This document shows positions 1 to 9,936 of a DNA stretch of 64,000 bases, piece after piece. Below the pieces are notes generated by a model. The model had not been told where the DNA came from, did not search any database, and saw only the letters and a program-made list of their open reading frames with translations. A program made the translations under genes and the position numbers. Position 1 is the first letter of the stretch. Every line of letters starts with the position of its first letter. The DNA comes from JBAZWE01 sp041658605 (GTDB lineage: Bacteria; Actinomycetota; Thermoleophilia; BMS3ABIN01): assembly GCA_041658605.1 (NCBI GenBank), contig JBAZZU010000001.1, positions 62,001 to 126,000 of the forward strand, read 5' to 3'.

Positions 1-20
1 CTGAATCACTATCCACCAGT

Positions 21-1196
21 TTAACCTGCGTAAATGACCTTGCTATAAATTTCTTCAACTTTTGTAGCAGCAACTTCCCAGTTATGATGATGCATGACAA
101 AATTACGAGCATTTCTTCCCAGGCGCCCAGCCGATTCAGGTGACCTTAGAAGCTCTACAACAGTTTTTGCAAACTTTTCCGCTGTGTCAGCAATCATAAT
201 CTCTTCTTCTGCTTTTGCCTTAATATCACCTAAACCCAGGGTCGTTGTTACTACAGGCAAACCACATGCCATTGCCTCCAGTATTTTGAACTGCATCCCG
301 GACCCTGACTGCATTGGTGCGATGGCTATTGAGGCTTGAGCCAATGTCTCCGGCATGGATTGGAAAAATCCTGTTACTGTTATTCCATCCTGACGCGCTA
401 GTTCACAAACCCCTTTTGAAGGATTAGCGCCTGCGATTATCAAAGATACTGAAGGTACCTCTTTTCTGATAACAGGGAAGCACTCTCCCACAAACCACTT
501 GACAGCGTTGATATTTGGCAAATATCCCATATTCCCTGAAAATATGATCTTGTGTTCCTTGGATTCTTTGCGATCCGGTTTAAATAATCCCGTGTCAACG
601 CCCAAGGGAATAACTGAAACTTTTTGATCTGGAATAAGCAACCTGTCTTGTTCTGAGACCACTATCAAATGATCAAAATATTCTCCGATTCTTCGCTCAT
701 AATTAACTATTCGACGCAATTCCTCGCGCAAAAGCATGCGTTTTGGAATGCCTTCCATTGCTAAACGGCGCTCCAAATTAAGTTGCATGGAGTCAATTAA
801 CTCCAGTATCTTTGGAACCGTCACGTGAGACAAATATGGTGCGACCCTAAGCATATATGCATGAATCAAATCAAAACTATTTTCAGCTAGCAACTCATCA
901 ATATATTTTTTAAAAGGGTTTGATTGATAATACAACGCCTGCAAAGGTAGGGATGAATACGGTCCCTTTATGGCAACATTAACAGCCGACCGCCATCGTG
1001 GCAGCCTGACTGTATGAATCACCTTGCAAAATGGCCTTAAACTATCAAGCCCCTCTAACTCAGATTTCTTTTCATACAAGGAAAGGAGTGTGACCTCATG
1101 TCTCCTGCTCAAGATTCGAAGACGATGAAAAGGAACAACCTGATCGCCTCTCAACAACGGAAACGGAAACCGTGGCGTAATATATAGCAATCTCAT
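21..1196 (-). CDS. GT4-family glycosyltransferase
   Basis: A 391-residue cytosolic glycosyltransferase of the GT-B/GT4 type, expected to add one sugar to a lipid-linked polysaccharide repeat unit. The N-terminal acceptor half opens with MRLLYITPRFPFP, and the C-terminal donor half (about residues 215-385) carries the conserved donor-site stretch KILEAMACGLPVV near residue 307, including the acidic residue of the EX7E motif. It resembles the Stp1-like transferases seen in exopolysaccharide clusters. Its start overlaps the stop of the next upstream glycosyltransferase by 4 bases, which suggests translational coupling. The sugar and linkage cannot be read from the sequence. It is the last gene of the minus-strand run inside the window. 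Confidence 0.88.
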   Translation of the reverse strand: MRLLYITPRFPFPLLRGDQVVPFHRLRILSRRHEVTLLSLYEKKSELEGLDSLRPFCKVIHTVRLPRWRSAVNVAIKGPYSSLPLQALYYQSNPFKKYIDELLAENSFDLIHAYMLRVAPYLSHVTVPKILELIDSMQLNLERRLAMEGIPKRMLLREELRRIVNYERRIGEYFDHLIVVSEQDRLLIPDQKVSVIPLGVDTGLFKPDRKESKEHKIIFSGNMGYLPNINAVKWFVGECFPVIRKEVPSVSLIIAGANPSKGVCELARQDGITVTGFFQSMPETLAQASIAIAPMQSGSGMQFKILEAMACGLPVVTTTLGLGDIKAKAEEEIMIADTAEKFAKTVVELLRSPESAGRLGRNARNFVMHHHNWEVAATKVEEIYSKVIYAG

Positions 1197-2332
1197 CGGC
1201 TGACACTCATCCTGTATATTTCCAACATTTGTCTAGCAGTCGTTTCCCACGAAAATTTCTTGGCCTGCTCCAGACCCTTCTCGATAAGCTTGTTCCGTAT
1301 ATCAATATTTGAAATTATGTTTAATATTGAGTGTGCAATTTCTTCAGGATCCATGGGGTCAACAAACAGAGCTGCGTCGCCAGCTACTTCGGGAATTGAT
1401 CCTGCGGATGTTGTAATGACGGGTGTACCACATGCCATCGCCTCTAATACTGGCATGCCGAACCCTTCATATAATGATGGATATAAAAAAACGTCTGCCC
1501 CGTTATATAGCGCTATCAATTCTTCATCAGTAATAAAGTCAAGCAAAATCACCCAGCCATCAAGGCCCATTTCCAAAACCAAAGTATGAAATTTATTTAT
1601 CTCCTTGTCGGATAGACCGGCAATCACCAGGTATATGGGCTGTTTAGTCAAATCTTTTAGATGAGCAAAAGAATTCAAAACGCCCGTGGTGTTTTTTCTG
1701 GGGTCCAATGCACCCAACGCGAAGATGAACTGCCCTTTAATTGCAAAATGCTGCATCACATCAACAACCACATCTGAATCCGGCATACAGCAAGACCGCA
1801 CGTTTCCAGACTCATAAACAACCTGAATCTTGTTATTCGCAATATTTAACTTATCAGCGATGTCTCGCATTGAATGATTCGAAACGGTCATGATTATTTT
1901 TGCATGTTTAGCCGCATGTGGAGCCACCAGGCGATAATAAATTCTCCCTATTCTTTGATAAATTGAAGGCGATTTTGGTAATACATTCTTAGGTAATAAA
2001 AACATCGTATCGTGAATCGACAATACAAGGTTAAGGTGTTCAGGCAGGACTAACGGTGCAGTATTCGCTGGACAGTGTAAAACATCTAACCGATCACGCT
2101 TGATTGCCAGAGGCAAACTAACTTGCTCCCATAGAGGATAAAGCTTCGGGCCTATTACCTTGATCGAAAATCGAGAGTCGCGAGGAGCATATTCTGCTGC
2201 TCGCTTATCATCAACATATAAAATATATTGCTCATTGCCTGACAATTTGGCTAACTCAATGAGCAAGTTATAAACGAAGTTGCCCATACCGCGGCGATAG
2301 ACCAGCAAGCGGGCGTCAATCCCTATTCTCAT
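1193..2332 (-). CDS. GT4-family glycosyltransferase (mannosyltransferase-like)
   Basis: A 379-residue GT4 glycosyltransferase. The N-terminus MRIGIDARLLVYRRGMGNFV is typical of the mannosyl/rhamnosyl-transferase branch of GT4. The donor site near residues 290-305 reads YEGFGMPVLEAMACGTPV with the EX7E acidic pair, followed by the usual 'SIPEVAGDAALFVDP' region. No membrane segment is apparent, so it should act at the inner face of the membrane on undecaprenyl-linked intermediates. It lies between an FkbM-type methyltransferase (4-base gap upstream) and another GT4 enzyme (4-base overlap downstream), clearly one operon. Substrate is unknown. Confidence 0.9.
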   Translation of the reverse strand: MRIGIDARLLVYRRGMGNFVYNLLIELAKLSGNEQYILYVDDKRAAEYAPRDSRFSIKVIGPKLYPLWEQVSLPLAIKRDRLDVLHCPANTAPLVLPEHLNLVLSIHDTMFLLPKNVLPKSPSIYQRIGRIYYRLVAPHAAKHAKIIMTVSNHSMRDIADKLNIANNKIQVVYESGNVRSCCMPDSDVVVDVMQHFAIKGQFIFALGALDPRKNTTGVLNSFAHLKDLTKQPIYLVIAGLSDKEINKFHTLVLEMGLDGWVILLDFITDEELIALYNGADVFLYPSLYEGFGMPVLEAMACGTPVITTSAGSIPEVAGDAALFVDPMDPEEIAHSILNIISNIDIRNKLIEKGLEQAKKFSWETTARQMLEIYRMSVSR

Positions 2333-2335
2333 TCT

Positions 2336-3184
2336 TTACTCCGGCCAGAGATGCAGCATTACAGGGCGAGGATACTTTTCATTGTAACTCAATCCTTTCA
2401 CCCTGTAAGCGTACTCAGGAACCAAACCTCGGCAATAATTCAGCATTTCGCGCCAGTCGTTGCCTGGGTGATATACCGTCAGTGCAATCTTGGGCTTGTC
2501 ACGTTTAATGGTTTCCGCGCCTCCACATAACACCTTATATTCAAAAGACTCCAAATCGCCCTTAATAAAATCTACTTTCAAGCGCGAATCTTCAGACCAT
2601 TTATCAATCGTTGTAATCTCAATCGGGATATTCCCTTTTTTCGTCTCGTCTACGACAGTACCATACAGCGAAGAACCGCTTAATGATGCGTGCCCTTCAA
2701 CATCTGATAATGCGTATGGCAGAATTGATACCTTTGACTTGTATTGAGCAAATGTCTTTTCCATGCTTCTTATAAAAAGAGGCAGTGGCTCAAATGCAAT
2801 AATGCGTTTTGCTCGCTCAAGGACACGAAGCGAGAATATCCCTTCGGCTGCACCACAATCCAACACAACGTCATTTGGCGCGACCCGTGTCTCTCTCACT
2901 TCATAGAAATGAGAATCATCCTCACAAAAGCACTCTGTAACCACTTTGTACAAATCAAAAAGCGGCAAGGATCCCGGCCAGTACAACTTATCTGAAACGA
3001 AACGTAGCTTCACCGCAAGATATTCTCCATCCTCGTCTATCTGTTCGATTAAGCCTGATCCAATATGTGTACATGGTCGTTTGATAATGTCCTTCAATAC
3101 ATCCAGGCAACCAATTGGAAAATCACGTTCAGGCGATAAAAAGGCAGGCAAAAGACTTAACCTTGGAGATATTTTATCAATCAC
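2336..3184 (-). CDS. FkbM-family SAM-dependent methyltransferase
   Basis: A 282-residue protein with an FkbM-type methyltransferase core. The SAM-binding motif I reads LDCGAAEGIFSLRV near residue 106, followed by the acidic AFEP loop, and the family feature 'DFIKGDLESFEYKVL' lies in the C-terminal third. FkbM enzymes usually O-methylate a sugar or polyketide hydroxyl; here the setting points to methylation of a sugar in the surface polysaccharide. About 80 N-terminal residues precede motif I and are not recognised. It overlaps the upstream polymerase gene by 8 bases and is followed 4 bases later by a GT4 enzyme. Confidence 0.85.
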   Translation of the reverse strand: MIDKISPRLSLLPAFLSPERDFPIGCLDVLKDIIKRPCTHIGSGLIEQIDEDGEYLAVKLRFVSDKLYWPGSLPLFDLYKVVTECFCEDDSHFYEVRETRVAPNDVVLDCGAAEGIFSLRVLERAKRIIAFEPLPLFIRSMEKTFAQYKSKVSILPYALSDVEGHASLSGSSLYGTVVDETKKGNIPIEITTIDKWSEDSRLKVDFIKGDLESFEYKVLCGGAETIKRDKPKIALTVYHPGNDWREMLNYCRGLVPEYAYRVKGLSYNEKYPRPVMLHLWPE

Positions 3185-4577
3185 TGAGAGTAACCTTTGG
3201 AGAGATAAGACAGGATGAATCTATTGCAGTTTTGATAATATGACCATCTGGTTTTGAAGCGATGACCGAAATATATCCAAGCAACCGTTTGAGGATAAAA
3301 TATACAGCCGCAGTCAAAAGTACTAGAGAAAGACTTCCCTGCAAGTCGCCTCTAAGTAATACGTAATAGTAGTAATAAACAATCAAAAACATCGGCAAAC
3401 GTCTCATATTATGCTCGATAAAAATTGAATCCACTCTCGCTGAGAAACCACCTAACAGGAAACAGAAAAATATTACGCCCAAAATTCCAAAGTTGAGATA
3501 CATATCTCCATAAATACTTGATGAGATAAAATATCCTCCTGCGGCATCATTGGGAAGTATCTTTTCCATAAAGTAGCCGCTGGAGCTGGTAGGTTTATCC
3601 GACATCCAGCTCCTGGGAATCAATTTGTAAAACATGGTGGGAAAAATAGTGTTTCCATACTGGTATCCCAAGTAATCAATGTTGATCTTGATTCCCTGGT
3701 AGGCAACGATTGGTGTGAATTCCCCAGACAGCACTCGAGTAATATCTGACGATTCAGTCGACACTCCCTCCGAGGCGCCATTAAAAGCATTGTCACGCAA
3801 TAAGCCAAATCCAATTCCCACTACAACGATAAAGATCATGACCACAGCAATCCTCGCATAAACAACCGCCGAGAATCCTGGGCGCTTATCCCATATCGCA
3901 ATCACAAGCAAGAATAAGCAACCAAGTGCAAGATTCGACCTTTGAAGTAATAATATAGGTAAAGCGATTGTCATGAATACGACTATCGAATACCGTATCC
4001 TACTCCCTGTTAACGAACAGACACTTATATAGAAAACAAGGAGTGCAACGTTAATAATAATCATGAATTGCTTCGCTATGGTCAATAAACCCAAACTAAA
4101 GTCTGCTCGCCCGTATGACTCAAAATCAGCCATAAGCGATGCTCCTGAATAATAGCTTCCTAAGCCATATGCATAGATCTCATAAGCCAATATGAACAAT
4201 CTTATTACGCAGTAAATAATCATAACCCGTTCGATCGTCGCAACTTTCAAGAACGTTTTCGGCGAATAGACAGGACCGGGAACTTGCCTTCTTTTCCGTA
4301 TCAGCAGAGAGTACCCAATTAGAAATGCAAACAAGTAAGCATTCATATCCCAAAGTAGCTCTGTATCGCCTGGATTGAAGTACTGCCCTGCGATGGCAAA
4401 GAGAACGAATGTGTAAATTAAGAATAGATTCTTCAGTAAAATCGGCTTCTTAACATCAAAACCAATCAATACCAAAGAAATACCGATAATTGTAGCTAAT
4501 TCGATTGTCCCTGATGCCAACAGTATGCCTATGAGGCAAACTGATATGGCCATTAAGATAAACTTGCCTAAGGGCAT
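3177..4577 (-). CDS. O-antigen polymerase-like integral membrane protein (Wzy-type)
   Basis: A very hydrophobic protein of about 466 residues with roughly ten to twelve membrane segments and one larger central loop (around residues 270-350, containing SRWMSDKPTSSSGYF). This topology and size fit Wzy-type polysaccharide polymerases, whose sequences are poorly conserved. I place the start at ATG 4577 (MPLGKFILMAI) because GAGGG lies 9 bases upstream; an upstream in-frame start at 4613 would run deeper into the preceding glycosyltransferase. Even so the two genes overlap by about 10 bases. Role inferred: joining repeat units at the outer face of the membrane. An O-antigen ligase-like protein at 10073-11290 is a second candidate for this step. 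Confidence 0.75.
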   Translation of the reverse strand: MPLGKFILMAISVCLIGILLASGTIELATIIGISLVLIGFDVKKPILLKNLFLIYTFVLFAIAGQYFNPGDTELLWDMNAYLFAFLIGYSLLIRKRRQVPGPVYSPKTFLKVATIERVMIIYCVIRLFILAYEIYAYGLGSYYSGASLMADFESYGRADFSLGLLTIAKQFMIIINVALLVFYISVCSLTGSRIRYSIVVFMTIALPILLLQRSNLALGCLFLLVIAIWDKRPGFSAVVYARIAVVMIFIVVVGIGFGLLRDNAFNGASEGVSTESSDITRVLSGEFTPIVAYQGIKINIDYLGYQYGNTIFPTMFYKLIPRSWMSDKPTSSSGYFMEKILPNDAAGGYFISSSIYGDMYLNFGILGVIFFCFLLGGFSARVDSIFIEHNMRRLPMFLIVYYYYYVLLRGDLQGSLSLVLLTAAVYFILKRLLGYISVIASKPDGHIIKTAIDSSCLISPKVTLSD

Positions 4578-5671
4578 TTCGGTCTTCCCTCTTTCGAGAA
4601 CAACCCATCCCAATATGCTCTCAGTAGCAACGGTATCCTATCCACCTGCCGTCTCCAAAGCCGTACCATGGGCTTCGTAATAACACCGAAGAGGATGGCG
4701 CTTGGAACGGCATACCAGTAGTACTCCCGGAGATACCAGATCGAATTGCGAGTTCCATAGTAGTCTGAACTTGCGCTGTTAATGCCTATCGTTGAACTAT
4801 TTTTGTGCCTAACCCTGCTTTTGTATGCATAATCCAACTTCCAGCCATTCCTGACTGCTTTTGTACAAAAATCCGTTTCTTCCCATCCAAGAAAATATTT
4901 TGACTCGAGTAGCCCTATGTCTTTAATGACATTCCTTTTGATCAGCATACTGGCTCCCATTACATAGCTAATGTAAAACTGCCGGTTCCAGCGGTCGTCG
5001 TCTCTTTTTCCGCCACCAATATATTTAAATCTACCAATCAGCGGATACAATACACCTCCGCCTGCTGCCTGAATAACACCTGGGTTGTGAAAATAGAGTA
5101 TCTTGGAACCTACTATTCCAACAAATTTATCTTTCTCGGCTACTTCAACCAGACACTGCAACGCATCCGGCTCTATCACGGTATCGTTATTTAACAACCA
5201 AAAATATGCGTTGTCATCCCAATTAAGCCCGCATCTTATCCCCGCATTATTTCCCCCCGCGAAACCCAGATTTTCTCCCGTCTGAATAAGCACAAGAGGG
5301 TGAGTAATACATTTATCCAGCTGTCCACCTAGCACATTTTCTGCATCTAATAAACTGTTTTTTTCCACTAAGAGGCTATCAAGTTCGCAATAGGGAATTG
5401 GACGGTTCCCGGTTTCATACATATCGTATTTGCCATCTGATCGGACCTTACCTTCTGCCCAATTTTTTATTTGTTCAATAGATCCGTCTGAAGAATTATT
5501 ATCTACGACTATGACCTGGTAGTTTGGATAACTGTTCTGAAAGACCGCTGTTAAGCACTCAATCGTATCTTTCCAACCATTCCAGTTTACGATGACTATA
5601 TAAACCTTGACCAAAGGATGAGCTCTATCGGAATTGTGCATAGACGTATCTGATTGCGTTTCTCGATCCAT
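4568..5671 (-). CDS. GT2-family glycosyltransferase (rhamnosyltransferase-like)
   Basis: A 367-residue GT-A fold glycosyltransferase of family 2. The nucleotide-sugar binding start VKVYIVIVNWNGWKDT is followed by VVDNNSSDGS (about residues 55-64) and the metal-binding region 'LLNNDTVIEPDAL' near residue 160, with the ED-type 'GWEETDFC' motif near residue 268. This pattern is common in rhamnosyltransferases of the WcaA/Wbb type. The C-terminal 60 residues are hydrophobic and basic and may touch the membrane. It is the first gene after a 456-base non-coding gap and overlaps the polymerase gene downstream. Confidence 0.88.
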   Translation of the reverse strand: MDRETQSDTSMHNSDRAHPLVKVYIVIVNWNGWKDTIECLTAVFQNSYPNYQVIVVDNNSSDGSIEQIKNWAEGKVRSDGKYDMYETGNRPIPYCELDSLLVEKNSLLDAENVLGGQLDKCITHPLVLIQTGENLGFAGGNNAGIRCGLNWDDNAYFWLLNNDTVIEPDALQCLVEVAEKDKFVGIVGSKILYFHNPGVIQAAGGGVLYPLIGRFKYIGGGKRDDDRWNRQFYISYVMGASMLIKRNVIKDIGLLESKYFLGWEETDFCTKAVRNGWKLDYAYKSRVRHKNSSTIGINSASSDYYGTRNSIWYLREYYWYAVPSAILFGVITKPMVRLWRRQVDRIPLLLRAYWDGLFSKEGRPKCP

Positions 5672-6127
5672 GCTTGTTATCTTTATCCTTTTGTCACTAT
5701 AACTTGTCTGTGTTAATTAAGTTCAGTCTAAATTAAATAGTGTATATCCTTAGCTTCCATCCTGTCCGCTGAATAGCACTTCATTGTTCGCGATGTGCCT
5801 TCCGGATAAAGAATTGAATGGACTTATACCTTATCATCAACCTCTTTTCCAGCAGTCTCATTCTTTGCTCAGGTTATAGTGCTTCCGCTGCCATTCACTC
5901 GTCAGGACAACTCCCTTTTCCCCCATATCGTACCGCTCAACTGATTCTTCCGCCTGTCTACAAAACGCCATTGCAAACGGCTTCACAAAATTTGATTGGC
6001 TTTCTTTCGCTACAAAACCAATCCATTTGGAACCAACCCAGAGTTACAACTTCAGCGATTCATTTTATAACTCGATTACTGCTTTTACGATCCTCTGCTG
6101 GCAGCCGTGCATATTGGTTCATATCGT
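5672..6127. other. Non-coding gap inside the polysaccharide locus
   Basis: No convincing gene is seen in these 456 bases between two co-directional GT2 genes that otherwise sit in a tightly packed operon. A plus-strand frame of 113 codons starts at 5818 but has low-complexity, Ser/Leu-rich composition, no ribosome binding site, and runs antisense into the end of the next gene. The gap could be the scar of a lost gene or hold an internal promoter; I see no strong -35/-10 pair on the minus strand. Confidence 0.5.
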
Positions 6128-7075
6128 TTATTTCGTTACCTGGGGAAGCTTTTCGGTGAGTAGTTTTCCTGTTGTATATACATAAGCATTATAGTATGCA
6201 CGAAAACGTCTAAAGCCCACCAGGCAAAGTGAACCCGTAATGACAGCTTTAATTGAAAAGTTGATGATCAAAAGGAAGCGCAAAAACAATGCGAGGGATG
6301 CATTGTTATGCTTTTTTAGATGATATAGATTTCCCTCACATCCTTTATATAATGCAAGTGGTTTTACCTGCACGCCGCTAAGACCGCCTATATGGACAAC
6401 TTCTGCTTCCGGATAGAAAACGATTCTATAACCATCTTTCTTTACTCTTATGCAGAGATCAACAGCGTCTTCCACAGCCAGAAAATAGTTTTCATCATAG
6501 CCACCGATATTCAAAAATAGCTTGCGGGGAATCATAAGACATGCGCCAGATACAAAGAGAACATCCTGCTCAGTATAGCGACCAAAGACTTTGTCATAAC
6601 AATATCGAACCATGCCATAAGGCAAAAAACGCCAAATAATTGGCGATAGTATGTTCCAGTCATGATGGTATGTAACATGCGGAGAGCCATCAATAAAAAA
6701 CTGCTTTGGACCAACGACGCCAACATCGCCATGCTTGTCCATAAAATTGACCATTTTCGAAAGTGAGCTTTTCCGAATAACCGTATCTGGATTCAATATT
6801 AGAATATACTTAGACGTGCATCTAAACATAGGTTGATTATTCGCAAACCCCAGCCCGACATTGTCGGAATTAAAAATATACTTTAATGCGGACCAGTCAT
6901 TCGAGATTCTCTTTAGTGTATCCTGCGTACCGTCCGTCGAGGCATTGTCGACCACATACACTTCATTTATTTCGGCTAATTCATTGTTACGTAGACTGTC
7001 TAAACAAGCCTCTATGCAGTCGTTCGAATTATACGTAACTAGTATGACTGCAAGATCTAGTTTATTTAATGTCAT
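6128..7075 (-). CDS. GT2-family glycosyltransferase
   Basis: A 315-residue GT-A family 2 glycosyltransferase. It shows LAVILVTYNSNDCIEACLDS at the N-terminus, VVDNASTDGT near residue 40, the DXD-like 'ILNPDTVI' near residue 92, and 'FLAVEDAVDLCIRVKKDGYR' near residue 200, the catalytic acidic segment of rhamnosyl/galactofuranosyl transferases. The last 50 residues contain one likely membrane helix. Its start overlaps the methyltransferase gene upstream by 14 bases, so both are probably translated from one message. Sugar specificity is unknown. Confidence 0.88.
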   Translation of the reverse strand: MTLNKLDLAVILVTYNSNDCIEACLDSLRNNELAEINEVYVVDNASTDGTQDTLKRISNDWSALKYIFNSDNVGLGFANNQPMFRCTSKYILILNPDTVIRKSSLSKMVNFMDKHGDVGVVGPKQFFIDGSPHVTYHHDWNILSPIIWRFLPYGMVRYCYDKVFGRYTEQDVLFVSGACLMIPRKLFLNIGGYDENYFLAVEDAVDLCIRVKKDGYRIVFYPEAEVVHIGGLSGVQVKPLALYKGCEGNLYHLKKHNNASLALFLRFLLIINFSIKAVITGSLCLVGFRRFRAYYNAYVYTTGKLLTEKLPQVTK

Positions 7076-8120
7076 CTTGTTTCACGCATACAAGCACGAT
7101 TTCCTCTCCTGCGTTTTTTAAGATCTTTCTAGATATTTCCTCAGCAAACTGAAAAATTACTCCGCTAATCCAAAGCGGCCAAGTAATCTCTTCGTTTGTA
7201 TAACTTTTGTTCTTTCGCAAGAACCAATTTCCAACAAACATGCTGCGCGCCGAACGGGTTGTCGTTCGTAAATGCTCAATATTGAGGCCGGCTTGCTCAG
7301 CGCATTGTTGTATTGTCTTCAAGGAAAACAGGTGAAGATGCCTGGGCGGTTCCAGTCCTCGCCAAAACTGCTTAAACAGCCTATGACCAACGCTTTCTAC
7401 ATTAGGCGTCACAACCACCAATCGTCCACCGCGTTTTAATATTTGACCACATTGCCTTACCAGCTCAACGGGATCATGAACATGCTCAATTACATGATTC
7501 ATTGTCACAACATCAAAATAGCTGTCAGGAAAACCCGCATTTTCCAACGTGCCCTGATGCAGTTCTAAATTGTATATTTCTTTTGCATATTTAACCGCGT
7601 GTTGATCCGGCTCCACTCCATAAACCTGCCATCCAAGATCACGCATGGTAGATAAAAAATCACCGTTACCGCCACCGATATCAAGAATGCTTCCCCTCAA
7701 CGATGCATTCAACTCCATAATGCTCATACCCACCGACTCTTTGAGTGGTGGAATATAACTAAGAACTCTTCCCAACAAATCCTCGCTTGGATCAATCAGG
7801 TCACGATATCCGTAGCACCTTTTCCATACGTGATTTGAAAGACTTTTTTTTAGAGATGATAGCCTTTGCTTTCCGCCATCTTTTGCACTATGCGTATAAT
7901 AGCTATCATAAGCCATCCCGACTGCTTCGGAAGTGGGGCTTGGATCAATCCAAAAAAGCCCACATTCGGGGCAGCGCATAGTATTCCAGGTTCCCGGTGC
8001 TCCAAAAAGTGTATCTTTCAAGTCTCTGTAGACGATGACACCTACCGTACCGCAAAGAATGCAATCCGGGCATTGTTCAGTATTGATTTCTATATCATTT
8101 TTTTGAGCTGTCATTTTCAA
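7062..8120 (-). CDS. Class I SAM methyltransferase with N-terminal zinc-ribbon-like Cys cluster
   Basis: A 352-residue protein with two parts. The first 60 residues hold clustered cysteines (CPDCILCG near residue 17 and CPECG near residue 50), which look like a zinc-binding ribbon. The second part is a Methyltransf_23-type domain with motif I 'SILDIGGGNGDF' near residue 145, the acidic 'YGVEPD' loop and 'NHVIEHVHDP' near residue 205. This architecture is common in polysaccharide and nucleotide-sugar clusters, where it methylates a sugar or the chain end; methylation of the terminal sugar could cap the chain, but that is inference. Confidence 0.85.
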   Translation of the reverse strand: MKMTAQKNDIEINTEQCPDCILCGTVGVIVYRDLKDTLFGAPGTWNTMRCPECGLFWIDPSPTSEAVGMAYDSYYTHSAKDGGKQRLSSLKKSLSNHVWKRCYGYRDLIDPSEDLLGRVLSYIPPLKESVGMSIMELNASLRGSILDIGGGNGDFLSTMRDLGWQVYGVEPDQHAVKYAKEIYNLELHQGTLENAGFPDSYFDVVTMNHVIEHVHDPVELVRQCGQILKRGGRLVVVTPNVESVGHRLFKQFWRGLEPPRHLHLFSLKTIQQCAEQAGLNIEHLRTTTRSARSMFVGNWFLRKNKSYTNEEITWPLWISGVIFQFAEEISRKILKNAGEEIVLVCVKQDDIK

Positions 8121-8253
8121 CTATTTCTATGCGTATTTTTCTGATAAACGGATTTTATTAACAACGGAAAACATGCACATAAACCTGCAAACATCAAGAA
8201 TACGTATGGTAGAAGTATCAACACTAAATCGAAATGTAGCAAATAGATGAAAG

Positions 8254-9852
8254 TTATTTTTGTCGTACTATTCCATTCCAAATCTCTCGCGCACTCAAGC
8301 TTCGCGCCAAAGGTGATGCCCAATACGCGACTATCAGAGCACTCATGCCAAACGCTGCCAGCATGCCCGATAGAACATATAGTGGCTCACCGTCAGGCAT
8401 TAATATTCGAGCTGGGCCAAGAATAACAATAGCTCCAGCCAAAGGTCTGCCCAGATTTACCATGTACCACCTCAAATGCCCCTGGATGGGTGAGTTACGA
8501 TTTGTTGTCTGAAGCAGGGCTAAGAAATAGCATGCGTTGAGCACCACCCAGCAAATGGCTGTCCCAATTATCCCGTAGTAAACAGTCATAAATATCATCG
8601 CGGGTAACATGATAATTGCCTCAATCCCCAATATGAAAAAGATCGGTCGCGTTTTGCCATAAGCCAGGTGCAATGCATAGGGTGGAACTGTCATACAATT
8701 TAAGGCCGTACCAATGACAAGTATCGTAACAGTGGGTGCAACGTTCTGTGCAATTTCCGCGTCGCGCGTCCATAGAAAAAGTATTTCATAAGAAAAAAGG
8801 GATAAAAATACCATAACGGGCCATATAAGAACTGCAAGGAATTGAAAGCTTTGGAAATATAGCTTTGTGAGTGTTTCAATACGTCCTTCTACTATAAGAG
8901 TTGAAAAACGAGGGTAAATTGTATTATTCACCGGCCCGCTAAGAGAAAATAGTCCACTTACAACAACGCCGGCCAATGCGTAGTATCCAAACACTTTCAG
9001 ATCAACTATCGCGCTTATTATTACCTTGTCCATTTGGGAAAATAACAAGCCCATAATACCGATACCCGCCACACCGGTGGCAAACCGCCACACATTACGC
9101 AGCAAAGATATTTTGAAACGTGCCGCTCGCATTAACCCAGGCAAATTCTTCCAAAGTACAAACCTGATAAGTATGACACCCAAAGCGCTAGCGACCATTT
9201 GCCAAGCCAGGAATACGATTATAGTTGGCGAAACCAGCCAAAGGGAAAGAACCGCGCCCACACCAGCTATAGTCTGCATTGTTATCTTAAGGCCGTTTGC
9301 CAGAACCTGTCTTTGCAGACCCATCAGTCCACCGGTAAAAAAACTCAAGGGCCACTGCAATGCAAACACCACGCCCATGAGAATAACCGCGCTTTGAACC
9401 GTGCTTGTTGCTAAAGTATCAGCCTTGATCCAATGCGCTGCAATTTGAGGCGCGGCAACGACGATGGAGAGTCCGATGACCAGACCCAGGGCAATATACA
9501 CAACCTCAAGGGTGCGCACGAGGTCCCTTGCCTCATCAGCTCTATTCGGCTGGACTGAGTATCGAGCCATTTCACGACTGATTGTAGGACTTACTCCAAA
9601 ATCAAGAATCTGCAGGGTTGCCTGTAATGTCAAATAAAATGCGACTAATCCATATTGCTCTATTCCTAAAAAGCGAATATAGAAGGGAACAAAAGCTATT
9701 TGAACTATTACTGACCATATGCTTCCAAAATAATTTGAAAGCAGATTCCGTCGCAAACGACTCATCTTATGTAATTGTGAAGCGTAATTCGCTGAAAACC
9801 CTCTTCTCATTCTTTGAATATATTGTTTATGTTTATTTCGGGCGAGAAACAT
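8254..9852 (-). CDS. Wzx-type polysaccharide flippase (MOP superfamily)
   Basis: A 532-residue polytopic membrane protein with about twelve to fourteen hydrophobic segments and the family pattern near the N-terminus: YFGSIWSVIVQIAFVPFYI, then 'FLGIEQYGLVAF' and 'ILDFGVSPTISREMARY'. These place it with the polysaccharide transporters of the MOP/MATE superfamily (Wzx/RfbX), which flip undecaprenyl-linked repeat units to the outer face. I keep the start at 9852 because AGG precedes it at good spacing, although an internal ATG at 9765 gives the more usual N-terminus. It heads the minus-strand polysaccharide operon and is divergent from the ligase-like gene at 10073. Confidence 0.87.
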   Translation of the reverse strand: MFLARNKHKQYIQRMRRGFSANYASQLHKMSRLRRNLLSNYFGSIWSVIVQIAFVPFYIRFLGIEQYGLVAFYLTLQATLQILDFGVSPTISREMARYSVQPNRADEARDLVRTLEVVYIALGLVIGLSIVVAAPQIAAHWIKADTLATSTVQSAVILMGVVFALQWPLSFFTGGLMGLQRQVLANGLKITMQTIAGVGAVLSLWLVSPTIIVFLAWQMVASALGVILIRFVLWKNLPGLMRAARFKISLLRNVWRFATGVAGIGIMGLLFSQMDKVIISAIVDLKVFGYYALAGVVVSGLFSLSGPVNNTIYPRFSTLIVEGRIETLTKLYFQSFQFLAVLIWPVMVFLSLFSYEILFLWTRDAEIAQNVAPTVTILVIGTALNCMTVPPYALHLAYGKTRPIFFILGIEAIIMLPAMIFMTVYYGIIGTAICWVVLNACYFLALLQTTNRNSPIQGHLRWYMVNLGRPLAGAIVILGPARILMPDGEPLYVLSGMLAAFGMSALIVAYWASPLARSLSAREIWNGIVRQK

Positions 9853-9936
9853 TCAGAACCTGATGCGACGCTCTTGATTTATTTTGTCTACGTTATTTGC
9901 CTATATTTTCTTCCTCCAAGCAAGATTCGAAGCGTA

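Noticed and set aside
5818..6159. Plus-strand frame of 113 codons in the gap of the polysaccharide locus
   Set aside because: No binding site, low-complexity composition, overlaps the end of a real gene on the other strand, and resembles no family.
8117..8323. 68-codon minus-strand frame with one hydrophobic stretch, overlapping the methyltransferase start by 4 bases
   Set aside because: Its first third lies inside the flippase gene in another frame and no binding site is seen. The ATGA overlap is suggestive but could be chance.
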